This document shows, in pieces, positions 17,363 to 26,188 of a stretch of DNA of 64,000 nt (position 1 is its first letter; every line of letters starts with the position of its first letter). A program made the translations under genes and the position numbers. The DNA is from Rubrobacter_A sp965214435 (GTDB taxonomy: Bacteria > Actinomycetota > Rubrobacteria > Rubrobacterales > Rubrobacteraceae). The DNA lies in assembly GCA_965214435.1 (NCBI GenBank), contig OZ243960.1, positions 2,480,001 through 2,544,000 on the forward strand. Direction: 5' to 3'. The notes beneath the pieces were generated by a model. That model did no database searches and was not told the DNA's origin. It worked only from the letters and a program-made list of their open reading frames with translations.

Positions 17363-18241
17363 CTGGAAAAGAGAAAGCCCGCTGACCGCCGGTTCTCCCG
17401 GCGCAAATTCCTGAAGCTTACCGGGGGTGCGGTTGCCGGGACCGCCCTTTTGGGAGGCGCGGGCTACCTGTACTCCTCGGAGATAGAGGCCGACTGGGTC
17501 GATATCGAGCGGGTATCGCTCACGCTGCCGCGGCTATCCCCGGAGTTCGACGGGTACCGGGTGGTCCAGATCTCCGATATCCACATGGACGACGGGATGA
17601 GCACCGAGCAGGTCGAAGAGTTCGTGCGCCAGGCAAACGCCGAGGAGCCGGACACGGTGGTTTTTACCGGAGACCTCATAACCTACGAACCGGAGCGTTT
17701 CGCCCCGAAGCTCGTCGAGGCGCTGAGCGACATCTCGGCCCGGGACGGCGCTCTAGGCGTCCTCGGAAACCACGACCACAAAAAGGACCCGGACTTGATG
17801 CGAGAGGTGCTCCGGGAGAGTGGTTTTGTGGACCTCTACAACGACGTCTGGAGCGTGGAGCGCGATGGGGAGGTTCTGCACTTCGGTGGCATAGACGACG
17901 TCTGGCTCGGACAACCGCGGTTGGAGCGGGTGCTGGAGCGGCTGCCGCGGACGGGGGCGGCCATCTCCCTGGTACATGAGCCGGACTACGCCGATACCAC
18001 ATCCGCCACGGGACGCTTTGACCTCCAGCTCTCGGGCCACTCGCACGGCGGGCAGGTGCGGCTGCCGCTGGTCGGGGCTCCGTTCCTTCCGCGCTACGGG
18101 GAAAAGTATCCTATCGGGCGCTACGCCGTAGGCGGTATGACCCAGTACACCAACCGCGGTCTCGGGACCCTGGGCCCCGACATCCGCTTTAACTGCCGGC
18201 CGGAGATTACGAGCATTACCCTCAAATCTCCCCGGGCCTGA
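17363..18241 (+). CDS. Tat-exported metallophosphoesterase (YkuE/YaeI-like), CTG start proposed
   Basis: A calcineurin-like phosphoesterase of about 292 residues. Motifs are QISDIHMDD, VVFTGDLITYEP, GNHDHK, VHEPDYAD and LSGHSHGGQVRLP, in order, as in YkuE/YaeI-type enzymes. A perfect twin-arginine signal (FSRRKFLKLTGGAVAGTALL) precedes them and lies upstream of the first TTG (17450), which would remove it. The only in-frame initiator candidate after the TAG at 17350 is CTG 17363, behind GGCGGAAAAG. Export to the cell surface and phosphatase action there are inferred from the signal and fold; the substrate is unknown. Confidence 0.75.
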   Translation: MEKRKPADRRFSRRKFLKLTGGAVAGTALLGGAGYLYSSEIEADWVDIERVSLTLPRLSPEFDGYRVVQISDIHMDDGMSTEQVEEFVRQANAEEPDTVVFTGDLITYEPERFAPKLVEALSDISARDGALGVLGNHDHKKDPDLMREVLRESGFVDLYNDVWSVERDGEVLHFGGIDDVWLGQPRLERVLERLPRTGAAISLVHEPDYADTTSATGRFDLQLSGHSHGGQVRLPLVGAPFLPRYGEKYPIGRYAVGGMTQYTNRGLGTLGPDIRFNCRPEITSITLKSPRA

Positions 18242-18332
18242 TACCGTCGCCGAACTCGCTTACTATTACGGGACCGCCCCGAGAGGGTATGGATACCACG
18301 AAAGTAACGTAGAACCCGAAGGAGTGCCGCGA

Positions 18333-19397
18333 GTGTCGAACCCAGGTAAAAAAAGGTGGCGACAGAAAGCCGGAACGCTAACCGTTGTGGCCGGTCTTCT
18401 GGTGGTTGCGGCGGGCTGCGGTGGGTCGGGCTCCGAAGAGGGCTCGACGAGCGAGTCGGAGGTGCGCGTGTCCACCATCGAGGTGGGTACTCCTCTACGG
18501 GAGCTCGTCTACGTCTCGGACCAGAACGCCCTTTTCGCCTACCGCCAGGACGAGCCGTGGATGGTGAAGATCGACGCCTCTCCCGGTGGTGCAGGAGAAC
18601 CTGCCCGGGCGACTACCTTGTCGGAGGAGTTAGACGAGGTGGGCGAAAACCTGGAGACGACCGAGGGTGAGCCGAGCAGCCTATACGTACCGCAACCCAG
18701 TAGGAACCATTTCGCGATAGTCGGCACAGCGGACATGATCTCTATCCGGACCGTGCGGACAGAGGAGAACCCGGTCCGGGTGGCACTGGACCCCCTGGGG
18801 CCTCCGGACGGGGCGGGAAGGGCCGTCTTCGCCCTCTCCCAGTCCGGTTCGACGGTCACCGGGGTGAACCTGGATACGTACGAAATTTTTGCTCGCCTCC
18901 AGGTCCAGGGTAGTGAAAAGAGCCTTATAGAGTCTCCCCCCGAGGGCGATGACGGGCAGTTCTGGCTCGCCGGTCCCGAAGGCGTCTCCTACTATGCGGG
19001 GGACCCGACCGAGCTGCAGGCGCGGCGAAACTCCCTTAGCGCCACGGCTCTCGCCCCGGACCACGAGACCCCCGAGCGGGCATACGTCGGCAGTTCCGGG
19101 CGGGTCGTCGCCGTGGAGTCTCGGGGAGGCGCCTTAGAAACCGTGGCGGAGGCCGAGATCGGGGACCCGGTAGAGTACCTTATCGCCGAGGGTGAAGAAC
19201 TATATGCGGCGACAAACAGCGAGGTCTTTATCCTGGACCCGGAGAACCTCGAAGTCCGCCGGACCATAAACTTCGACCAGGCCCTGGAGCAGCAATCGCT
19301 CAGGAGCGCCGCCGTCTCCGGGCTTGCCGTGTCGGAGAGCAGCGTATATCTGTCGCTCGTCGGGCAACCCTACCTGGTAGGTTTCGACAAGCCGTAA
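18333..19397 (+). CDS. secreted lipoprotein with beta-propeller-like repeats
   Basis: About 354 residues. The N-terminus is a lipoprotein signal: basic KKRWRQK, hydrophobic core and lipobox VVAAGCGG (Cys near residue 28). The mature part has repeated strands ending in short Asp/Asn turns (for example LYAATNSEVFILDPENLEVRR, ISIRTVRTEENPVRVALDP), which read as blades of a beta-propeller. No catalytic motif is seen, so a binding or scaffolding role is more likely than an enzyme. GTG 18333 is preferred to GTG 18324 because AAGGAG lies eight bases before it. The HtrA-like protease follows 29 bases downstream. Confidence 0.65.
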   Translation: MSNPGKKRWRQKAGTLTVVAGLLVVAAGCGGSGSEEGSTSESEVRVSTIEVGTPLRELVYVSDQNALFAYRQDEPWMVKIDASPGGAGEPARATTLSEELDEVGENLETTEGEPSSLYVPQPSRNHFAIVGTADMISIRTVRTEENPVRVALDPLGPPDGAGRAVFALSQSGSTVTGVNLDTYEIFARLQVQGSEKSLIESPPEGDDGQFWLAGPEGVSYYAGDPTELQARRNSLSATALAPDHETPERAYVGSSGRVVAVESRGGALETVAEAEIGDPVEYLIAEGEELYAATNSEVFILDPENLEVRRTINFDQALEQQSLRSAAVSGLAVSESSVYLSLVGQPYLVGFDKP

Positions 19398-19426
19398 AGT
19401 TTGGTCTTGATAAAGAAGGAGAACGT

Positions 19427-20626
19427 TTGAAAGCAGCCGTCGTAGAAAACGTCTCACCCAACCTCCGAAGGTGGGGCCGGGTGCTGTCGCTGGTTCTCGC
19501 CGGCCTGATGCTCGTGCTCCTCTCGTCTTGCGGGTCTTCGGACGGGAGCCAGGGCGGAGACACCTCCGCGGGAGACAACGCCGGTGGGGGAAATAACTCG
19601 TCCGAGAACGCCTCGCAACAGGGTGAAGGGGACACGAGTTCCCAGCAGGCCAACGTCGAAAACCCCGGACAAGGAGTGTGGCCGGTCGTGCCGGTGGCGG
19701 ACGAGGTCAGCCCTTCGGTGGTTCAGGTCAACGTCTCCGCCATAGAGAACACACCGTTTGGGGAAGCTCAGGAGCAAGAGGGGCTCGGTAGCGGGGTCGT
19801 CTACCGCCCGAACGGCCTTATCATTACGAATAATCACGTCGTCGAAGGCGCGGACTCGGTAAACGTGGCCTTTGCCGACGGCACCACGGTCGACGGGGAG
19901 GTAATCGGTACGGACCCTTCCACAGACCTCGCGGTAGTCCGGGTCTCGCGCAACAACCTGCCGGCCGCGCAGTTTGACACGGGCCGTCACGAGGTCGGAG
20001 AGCTTGCGGTCGCCATCGGTAGCCCCTCCGGTTTCCAGGCGACGGTTACCTCCGGGGTGGTCAGCGGGTTGAACCGCCAGGTCCCGGCGCAGTATACCGG
20101 CGGCCGTCAGGAGAGTGCTCTGGTGGACCTGATCCAGACCGACGCGGCTATCTCTCCGGGTAACTCCGGCGGAGCGCTCGTCAATGAGGACGGACAGGTT
20201 ATCGGTATTAACGTCGCCTACCTGCCGCCCGGCCAGACCGGGGCCGAGAACATAGGCTTCGCCATCCCCTCAGAGACCGCGACCTCCGTGGCGGATCAAC
20301 TCATCGACAACGGCGAAGTTACCCAACCCTACCTCGGTATCATCGACCCGCGCAACATGACCCCGCAGATCGCCGAGCAGTTCGGCTTCTCGGTAGATTC
20401 TGGCGTGATCGTCTTGCAGGTTGGACGGGGTACCCCGGCGGCGCGGGCCGGTATCCAGGAACGGGACGTTATTACCGAGGTCGGTTCCGCCGACATAGAA
20501 GATACCGGAGACCTGTATGCTGCCCTCAGAGACTACGAGCCGGGCGACACCGTAGAGGTGACGGTCGCCCGGGACGACCAGACGCAGACGGTCGAACTGG
20601 AGCTCGGTACCCGGCCACAGCGTTAA
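19427..20626 (+). CDS. membrane-anchored HtrA/DegP-type serine protease with PDZ domain
   Basis: A 399-residue lipoprotein protease. The signal is RVLSLVLAGLMLVLLSSCGS with lipobox LSSC near residue 30, followed by a Gly/Ser/Gln linker. The trypsin-like domain has the triad: His in TNNHVVEG near 140, Asp in STDLAVVRV near 167 and Ser in SPGNSGGAL near 243. One PDZ domain follows (GVIVLQVGRGTPAARAGIQ). It acts outside the membrane on misfolded or signalling substrates. TTG 19427 is used, with AAGGAG about six bases before it. Together with the propeller lipoprotein it forms a two-gene surface unit. Confidence 0.9.
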   Translation: MKAAVVENVSPNLRRWGRVLSLVLAGLMLVLLSSCGSSDGSQGGDTSAGDNAGGGNNSSENASQQGEGDTSSQQANVENPGQGVWPVVPVADEVSPSVVQVNVSAIENTPFGEAQEQEGLGSGVVYRPNGLIITNNHVVEGADSVNVAFADGTTVDGEVIGTDPSTDLAVVRVSRNNLPAAQFDTGRHEVGELAVAIGSPSGFQATVTSGVVSGLNRQVPAQYTGGRQESALVDLIQTDAAISPGNSGGALVNEDGQVIGINVAYLPPGQTGAENIGFAIPSETATSVADQLIDNGEVTQPYLGIIDPRNMTPQIAEQFGFSVDSGVIVLQVGRGTPAARAGIQERDVITEVGSADIEDTGDLYAALRDYEPGDTVEVTVARDDQTQTVELELGTRPQR

Positions 20627-20983
20627 TTTTCTGGCGGCCGGTTATCCACAGCAGCTCTATGAGGAAGCACGTCTAGTCGGCCTTCTGAGGCTTACCGGGT
20701 ACATAATCTTCACCCGGAAATAGTTTTGCCGGAGGTAATTCCTCCGCCACCCGATGCTCTGGCGTACTGTCACGGTGGATGACCGGTGGCTTAAAAAGCC
20801 TCTCGGTCTACCGCGGCCTGCCGGTACAACTGTTAGAGTCGGCGTCGCGCCCGGCCAGGACGGTCCCCATCGTCTCTCGCGTCGTCTCGGGGTCGAGGTC
20901 CGCGAGGCTGTCAGGGCCTCGGGCCAGGGCCTTTAAGTTTGGCTGAAACTCTTTTCATCCTTCGGCCAGAAAACTCTCCCCGG
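20627..20983 (+). other. gene-free stretch between the HtrA gene and the convergent ligase gene
   Basis: About 357 bases without a convincing gene. A short frame (20754-20936, plus) and a 42-residue frame on the minus strand (near 20810-20940) lack starts, ribosome binding sites or recognisable motifs. A small hairpin, GGAGGTAATTCCTCC near 20733-20747, is palindromic but has no T-tract. The remainder is ordinary high-GC sequence. Confidence 0.5.
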
Positions 20984-22120
20984 CTACCCGGACTCTGCGG
21001 GCGTGTGGGTCCGCTCGATGATGTCGCGGGCGACTTCCGTGGTTGAGTGTGTCTCCCGGTAAACCTCTAGCTGCCGGTCGGCTTCCGTCGGCTCGGAGAG
21101 TATCCTCTCCACTCCTGAGAGGTCCCGGTCGGAGCTTCCCACATACTCTACAAACGACTCCAGAACTTCTCGGGTCGGGATGGCTTCGTAGGTTTGCGGG
21201 TCGAGGAATACACCTTCGAGGCCGTAGCGCTGGGCGCTCCACTTGTTCTCTTCTATCATCCTTGAGGGGAGTATGCGGACTTTCTCGTTCGCGTCGTACT
21301 CGGCGGATAGCGTGGCGCAGAGGGCCGCGGTCAGGGAGACCAGGGCTCCCGTGCGCCAGGGAGCTGTTTGGGCGTCGGGGGCCCGCATCTCTACCGTGCC
21401 CAGGGACGGGTGCGGCCGGACGTCCCACCAGATCTCCCCGAGGCTGTGTATCGCCTGCGGGCGGGTGACGTAGTCCACGTAGTCGATGTAGTCCTGCCAG
21501 GAGTGGAGTTGTTCGGGCAGGCCGGCGCGGTGAATGGAGCGCGAGAAGATCAAGATGCGGCTGGATTGCATGTCCGTGATCTCCCCCTGCCAGAAAGGTG
21601 AGTTGACCGAGAGCGCCAGAAGATGTGGGACGTACTCTCGCAGACGGTTGTAGAGGTAGATAGCCTTTTCCTTACCATTTACCGCGTAGTGGACGTGGAG
21701 CGCGAAGGTGTTGTTCCGCCGGATCAACCACCCGAGCTTCTCTTCGAGGCGGCGGTAGTGCGGTTTGTCGATGATCTCCTGCTCCCGCCAGTCCCCGACC
21801 GGATGCGTTCCGCTCACTCCTAGAGAGCGGCCGAGCCTGTCGGCGTGCTCCAGCAACTCCCGCCGCCGGGACAGAAAGTCCTCCGTTACGCTCTCCGGGT
21901 CTGCGTGCACGGCGGTGTTCGACTCTATCTCGCAGTCGATCAACTCCCCGCTGAAATGTCCCTCCTCGCTGTTCGCCAGAATGTCTTGACCACCCCCGGC
22001 GAGCCGGTAGGTCTCCTGGTCGGCAAGCCACAGCTCCTCCTCGCCACCCAGGGTACCCTCGCGGGCGCCGGTCTCGTAGGCGTCCTCCGGTACCGGGAAA
22101 GTCTTTTCGGGGCTGCTCAA
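20984..22120 (-). CDS. carboxylate-amine ligase (YbdK / glutamate-cysteine ligase 2 family)
   Basis: A 378-residue ATP-grasp-like member of the GCS2/YbdK family, which joins an amine to a carboxylate (glutamate plus cysteine in the best studied case). Visible motifs are EEELWLAD near residue 26, ELIDCEIE near 55, HPVGDW near 105 and the later EIWWDVRPHPSLGTVEMRAPD. Actinobacteria use relatives in glutathione- or ergothioneine-type thiol synthesis, but here nothing fixes the substrate. It overlaps the DUF1684 gene by four bases (ATGA) and a peroxiredoxin lies divergently upstream. Confidence 0.88.
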   Translation of the reverse strand: MSSPEKTFPVPEDAYETGAREGTLGGEEELWLADQETYRLAGGGQDILANSEEGHFSGELIDCEIESNTAVHADPESVTEDFLSRRRELLEHADRLGRSLGVSGTHPVGDWREQEIIDKPHYRRLEEKLGWLIRRNNTFALHVHYAVNGKEKAIYLYNRLREYVPHLLALSVNSPFWQGEITDMQSSRILIFSRSIHRAGLPEQLHSWQDYIDYVDYVTRPQAIHSLGEIWWDVRPHPSLGTVEMRAPDAQTAPWRTGALVSLTAALCATLSAEYDANEKVRILPSRMIEENKWSAQRYGLEGVFLDPQTYEAIPTREVLESFVEYVGSSDRDLSGVERILSEPTEADRQLEVYRETHSTTEVARDIIERTHTPAESG

Positions 22121-22761
22121 GTTCCTTCCTGACTCTCGTAGGCCTTCTCACCGGCTGGTATCCGGACCGACAGGTGGTTCTCGATGGGGGCCAGCGGACA
22201 GTGCCAGCGGTCGTCGTACGCGCAGGAGGGATTGTACGCGTAGTTGAAATCTATCACCAGACCGCTCCCTGAACCCGGCTCCCCGGAACCAAGGTCGGCG
22301 TGCTTTATGGTATCCAGGACGTACCGGCCGCCGCCGTAGGTCTCCCCGCCGCCCGTTGCGTCCCGGAACGGCAGGAGCACCCCGCCGCCGTAACCCGAGA
22401 CCCAGAACAGCGACAGCGAGACCTCCTCGCCGTCTACCTCAAAGCGTACCCGGCCAAATCGCTGTAGCGCCGTCGGCCCGTCGTCTCTCAGAGAGACCTC
22501 TATCGTCTCCGGCTCGGCGTACTCTACCGGCCGCACAAAGCGCAGCGCCGGGTCGTACGGGTAGTAGGACAACCCGCTGAAACCGGCCATAGCTTCCGGG
22601 GAAAAAGGAGATTGCGGGTGGTCCCGGAAGAGCGCGTCGCGTTCCTCCCGGAAAGTCACACACCGCTCGGCGAGGTTCCGGTCTTCCCGGACCCGGGCGT
22701 ACATACCGGCGACCCGGCGGCGGTAGTCGAGTAGCTGCTCGAAATCGGTGGTGGTATCCAT
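22117..22761 (-). CDS. DUF1684 domain protein
   Basis: A 214-residue protein of the DUF1684 family. Characteristic elements are FRDHPQSPF near residue 44, GLSYYPYDP near 66, a central GGETYGGGRYVLDT and the conserved closing block NPSCAYDDRWHCPLAPIENHL, with two Cys residues. Function is not established; members are found near thiol- and flavin-related genes. The likely start is ATG 22761; an upstream GTG would add eight basic residues. It is co-transcribed with the carboxylate-amine ligase. The pair faces a peroxiredoxin gene across a 77-100 base divergent gap. Confidence 0.85.
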   Translation of the reverse strand: MDTTTDFEQLLDYRRRVAGMYARVREDRNLAERCVTFREERDALFRDHPQSPFSPEAMAGFSGLSYYPYDPALRFVRPVEYAEPETIEVSLRDDGPTALQRFGRVRFEVDGEEVSLSLFWVSGYGGGVLLPFRDATGGGETYGGGRYVLDTIKHADLGSGEPGSGSGLVIDFNYAYNPSCAYDDRWHCPLAPIENHLSVRIPAGEKAYESQEGT

Positions 22762-22861
22762 GGGCCGGATTCTAACCCGTGTCACCGCCGGTAAGCAGCG
22801 TTAGAATGTTGCGCCAGAAGAAGCCGTTACCGCAGGCCGCTACCGGAAAAGAGGTTTCACC

Positions 22862-23326
22862 GTGGCTGTAGAGGTGGGAGACAAAGCACCGGATTTTCAG
22901 TTACCGGCAGACGACTGGGAAAACAAAGTCTCGCTCGAAGAGCTGACCGGCGAGGGGCCGGTCGCGCTGTTTTTCTACCCGGGCGACTGGTCGAGCGTGT
23001 GCTCGGATCAGATGTCCAGGCTGGAAGCTGACCTGGGTAAGTTCGAGGAGCGGGGCGCAAAGGTCGCGGCTGTCAGCGTCGACTCGCCGTGGTCGCACCG
23101 GGCGTTCGCCGAAGACCGCGGCATCTCCTTTCCGCTCTTGTCGGACTTCGGGCGCGAGGTCGTCGAAAGCTACGGCGTACAGCACGACGCCGGCTTCCCG
23201 CTGCGGGCCTACTTTATTATCGACCGCGACGGCGTGGTCCGCGCCCGGCGGGTCGAGCCCAGCCCGAGCGAGCAGCCGGAGGTCGAAGAGGTCCTTGAAG
23301 ACCTCGACGGCGCGCTGCGGGGTTAG
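22862..23326 (+). CDS. peroxiredoxin, 1-Cys AhpC/TSA type
   Basis: A 154-residue thioredoxin-fold peroxidase. The peroxidatic Cys is in FFYPGDWSSVCSDQMSRL near residue 50, in the usual P-x-D-W-S-x-V-C context. There is no second conserved Cys, so a 1-Cys mechanism with an outside thiol is likely. The start is GTG 22862, 13 bases after GAAAAGAGG. The stop TAG and the ATG of the next gene are adjacent (TAGATGG), giving tight coupling with the CitG-like gene. Confidence 0.9.
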   Translation: MAVEVGDKAPDFQLPADDWENKVSLEELTGEGPVALFFYPGDWSSVCSDQMSRLEADLGKFEERGAKVAAVSVDSPWSHRAFAEDRGISFPLLSDFGREVVESYGVQHDAGFPLRAYFIIDRDGVVRARRVEPSPSEQPEVEEVLEDLDGALRG

Positions 23327-24223
23327 ATGGAGCGCCGCGAAAGCCTGGCCCCGGTACCGGCGGCGCTCGTCGAGGCCGCGACCGCCACGGCCCTGACCCT
23401 GGTCTACAGCGCCCCGACGCCGGGTGCCGGGTCGCGTTACGTGGACGGTCCGGTCGCCCACGAGGCCCGCCTGCTAACCGTATCCCCCGTCCGGGACTCC
23501 ATGGCCGGGACCGGGACCCTGGGGGTCGGCGACAGCGTACTCGGCGCTGTGACCGCTTCCCGGGACTTCGCGGGCTACGCAGACCTGCGGGCCGCCGGTT
23601 ACCTCACGCCGCTGGCCCGGGCCGCCCTACTCGGGGAGCCGTCGGTCCGCGTGCTGCGCGCCCTGGGCCAGGAGGACTTGTCGAGCTTTGGACGGGCGGT
23701 CGGGGTCTCCGGGTACACAGGACCGCTCGTCGAGGCGTTGCGGATGGCGGCCGGAGCCGGCCGGGAGACCACGCTGCGGGACGCGATGCGCTTTACCGCG
23801 GGCCGCGACGCCCTGGCCCGCGAGTACGCCCGCGACTACGAGGTTACCCGGGGGCTGGCGGAACCGGCGCTCTTTACCGCCCTCGGCCGGGCCGTCTCCG
23901 CCCGCGGCGCGCTCGTCCAGTCCTACCTGGAGGTGCTATCCGAGGTCCCGGACCCGGACATAGCCGACCGGGCCGGCAGCCGCGAGGCCGAGGATGTCTC
24001 CCGGATGGCTAACGGGGTAATAAAGTCCGGCGGGGTCCACTCCCGGCGCGGCATCCAGGCGCTCTCGAACCTGGACGGCATCCTGCGCGCCGACGCCCGC
24101 CTCCGGCCCTCGGCCACCGAGCCGCCGGTCGTAGCCGCCGCCTTTCTCCTCACCCTGGAGCATGGCCCTGGTGCTCTAAGCAGCCGTCTGAGTCCGGCTA
24201 CCGGAGGGAGCGGTGGCCGGTAG
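23327..24223 (+). CDS. CitG/MdcB-like protein (triphosphoribosyl-dephospho-CoA synthase family)
   Basis: A 298-residue protein whose opening AATATALTLVYSAPTPGAGSR and closing DVSRMANGVIKSGG plus PPVVAAAFLLTLEHG resemble the CitG/MdcB family, which makes the prosthetic-group precursor of citrate and malonate decarboxylases. The usual T-N-T-H-L-G motif is replaced by DSVLGAV, so activity is doubtful; archaeal-type members with unknown reactions are also common. It directly follows the peroxiredoxin. I call it a CitG-like protein at modest confidence rather than a functional synthase. Confidence 0.5.
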   Translation: MERRESLAPVPAALVEAATATALTLVYSAPTPGAGSRYVDGPVAHEARLLTVSPVRDSMAGTGTLGVGDSVLGAVTASRDFAGYADLRAAGYLTPLARAALLGEPSVRVLRALGQEDLSSFGRAVGVSGYTGPLVEALRMAAGAGRETTLRDAMRFTAGRDALAREYARDYEVTRGLAEPALFTALGRAVSARGALVQSYLEVLSEVPDPDIADRAGSREAEDVSRMANGVIKSGGVHSRRGIQALSNLDGILRADARLRPSATEPPVVAAAFLLTLEHGPGALSSRLSPATGGSGGR

Positions 24224-24265
24224 CCGCTAGACTCCGGGCAGCTATCGAGTCCAAAAGGAGAGAAC

Positions 24266-25291
24266 ATGGCGACGCAGAAACCTCAGATACTGGCCCTGGA
24301 GACTGAAGACTTCGAGGGGCATTATCTTTCCGAAGCCTTCGGGGATGCCCTCTCCGTCGAGGCGTCTTCCGGTACGCTGGCGGAACTGCTGGCGGACGCG
24401 GAAGATGGTCTGGACGGGGTAGAGGTGTTGCTGCCTTTTATCCACTCGTATGTCGGGGCCGGGGAGTTGGCTGCGCTGCCGGACCTGCGGCTCATCGCCA
24501 CCCGCTCGACGGGCTACGATCACATAGACCTTTCGGCTGCGGCTGAGAGGGGGGTCGCTGTCGCCAACGTCCCGGCTTACGGGGAGAATACCGTCGCCGA
24601 GCACACCTTCGCGCTGATGCTGGCCCTTTCCCGCAAGGTCCATCAGGCGTACATAAGGACCCAGCGCGGGGACTATACGCTGGAGGGGCTGCGGGGCTTC
24701 GACCTCGCTGGGAGGACGCTCGGGGTTGTCGGTGCCGGGGCGATAGGTTTGCACGTCATCCGGATAGCCAAAGGTTTCGGGATGGAGGTCCTCGCCTACG
24801 ACGTAAACCAGAACCGGCTGCTCGCCGAAGTTTTAGGGTTCCGGTATACGGACCTTGACGAGTTACTAGGAAACTCGGACATCGTCTCGCTCCACGCCCC
24901 GGCCATTCCGGCTACCTACCACATGATCAACCGCGAAACCTTATCGAGGATGAAGCGCGGATCGCTCCTCATAAATACCGCCCGCGGCTCGCTGGTCGAT
25001 ACCGAAGCCCTGGCCGCGGCCCTCGACACCGGCATCCTTGCCGGGGCCGGCCTCGACGCCTTAGAAGGCGAAGAGTTTATGGAACATGAGGACGAGCTAC
25101 TGTACCAGACCGGCGCCGAAGAAAAGCTAAAGCTCCTCGTCCGCAACAACATCCTCCAGCGCCGCCCCGACGTCGTTATAACCCCGCACATCGGCTTCAA
25201 CTCCGAAGAGGCGCTCCGCCGGATCCTCGACACCACCGCAGAGAACGTCCGCTCCTTTCTGGCCGGCAGTCCCCGCAACATCGTCGGGTAG
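24266..25291 (+). CDS. D-isomer-specific 2-hydroxyacid dehydrogenase
   Basis: A 341-residue NAD-dependent dehydrogenase of the D-lactate/D-2-hydroxyacid group. The Rossmann motif GVVGAGAIGLHV lies near residue 154, and the catalytic Arg (NTARGSLVD), Glu (ALEGEEFME) and His (ITPHIGFNS) are all present near 240, 268 and 308. The C-terminal extra segment (LLYQTGAEEKLKLLVRNN) is found in D-lactate dehydrogenase-like members that cap the substrate site. It starts at ATG 24266 after AAAGGAGAG. The likely product is D-lactate or a similar acid, but the substrate cannot be fixed. Confidence 0.92.
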   Translation: MATQKPQILALETEDFEGHYLSEAFGDALSVEASSGTLAELLADAEDGLDGVEVLLPFIHSYVGAGELAALPDLRLIATRSTGYDHIDLSAAAERGVAVANVPAYGENTVAEHTFALMLALSRKVHQAYIRTQRGDYTLEGLRGFDLAGRTLGVVGAGAIGLHVIRIAKGFGMEVLAYDVNQNRLLAEVLGFRYTDLDELLGNSDIVSLHAPAIPATYHMINRETLSRMKRGSLLINTARGSLVDTEALAAALDTGILAGAGLDALEGEEFMEHEDELLYQTGAEEKLKLLVRNNILQRRPDVVITPHIGFNSEEALRRILDTTAENVRSFLAGSPRNIVG

Positions 25292-25384
25292 CGGTTAAAA
25301 CCTTCATAAGGTTCTGTAGGCCTTGAGATAGAATATTTCTAGCAGTCCGCTGGCGGATAGAGACTACCGAGGAGGCTGGTTTAG

Positions 25385-26188
25385 GTGAGGGCTATGATCA
25401 TCGTCGGGCACGGCTCGCATTTGAACGAGGACTCAAGCCTGCCGGTCTACGAGCATGCTGAACGTATCCGGGAACGCTTCGGGGACGAGTTCGACGAGGT
25501 CGTCGAGTGCTTTTGGAAGGAAGAACCCTCGATGCGCCATGTCCTCGACACCGTAGAGTCCGACGAGGTCTACGTCGTCCCGGCGTTTATCTCGGAGGGG
25601 TACTTTACCCAGCAGGTTATTCCGCGGGAACTGGGTCTCGAAGGCCCCGTCACCAAAAAGGGAAATAAGGTTGTGCGCTACGCCGGACCGCTCGGGACCT
25701 TTGAGCAGATGGCGGACGTCATTCTGGAGCGCACGGAAGATCTGATGCGCGGTAAGGAAGTCTCCGGGGGCCGGACGATGCTCTTGTTGCTCGGGCACGG
25801 GACGGCGATGAACAAGAACTCCAGCGGTGTGATCTACCTGAACGCCGACCGCATCCGGGAGCGCGGCATCTACGACGCCGTCGAGGTAGCGTTTCTCGAC
25901 CAGGACCCGGAGATAGGAGAGGTCGTCGAGAACGCCGCCGCCGAGAATATAATCCTGATCCCGGTCTTCGTCGCCGAGGGCTGGCACACCCGCGAGACCA
26001 TTCCCGAAGACCTCGGCCTTACCGGCGAAGTAACCGTTCGCGAAGATAAGACTATCTACTACGGGGCCCCGGTCGGGACCCACCCCTCGATGGCCGCCCT
26101 CATAGCCGCCCGCGCCCGCGAGCTGGAGCCAGGGCTAGAGCCGGAGCTAAGACCGGAAGGGAAAAACGTTGCAACCAGCGTCTCCTGA
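25385..26188 (+). CDS. CbiX-type sirohydrochlorin chelatase, two-domain
   Basis: A 267-residue chelatase with two CbiX/CbiK-like halves, each carrying an HG-box: VGHGSHLNE near residue 6 and LLGHGTAMNK near 137. The duplicated layout matches the double-length CbiX chelatases, which insert Co2+ or Fe2+ into sirohydrochlorin for cobalamin or siroheme. The C-terminus is polar. It starts with GTG 25385 after GGAGG. It overlaps the DR2241-type partner by 20 bases; in Deinococcus DR2241 fuses or pairs these functions, so the two probably form one complex. Confidence 0.88.
   Translation: MRAMIIVGHGSHLNEDSSLPVYEHAERIRERFGDEFDEVVECFWKEEPSMRHVLDTVESDEVYVVPAFISEGYFTQQVIPRELGLEGPVTKKGNKVVRYAGPLGTFEQMADVILERTEDLMRGKEVSGGRTMLLLLGHGTAMNKNSSGVIYLNADRIRERGIYDAVEVAFLDQDPEIGEVVENAAAENIILIPVFVAEGWHTRETIPEDLGLTGEVTVREDKTIYYGAPVGTHPSMAALIAARARELEPGLEPELRPEGKNVATSVS

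Noticed and set aside
20754..20936. Short plus-strand frame in the gap after the HtrA gene
   Set aside because: There is no ribosome binding site, no recognised domain and the composition is that of random high-GC sequence.
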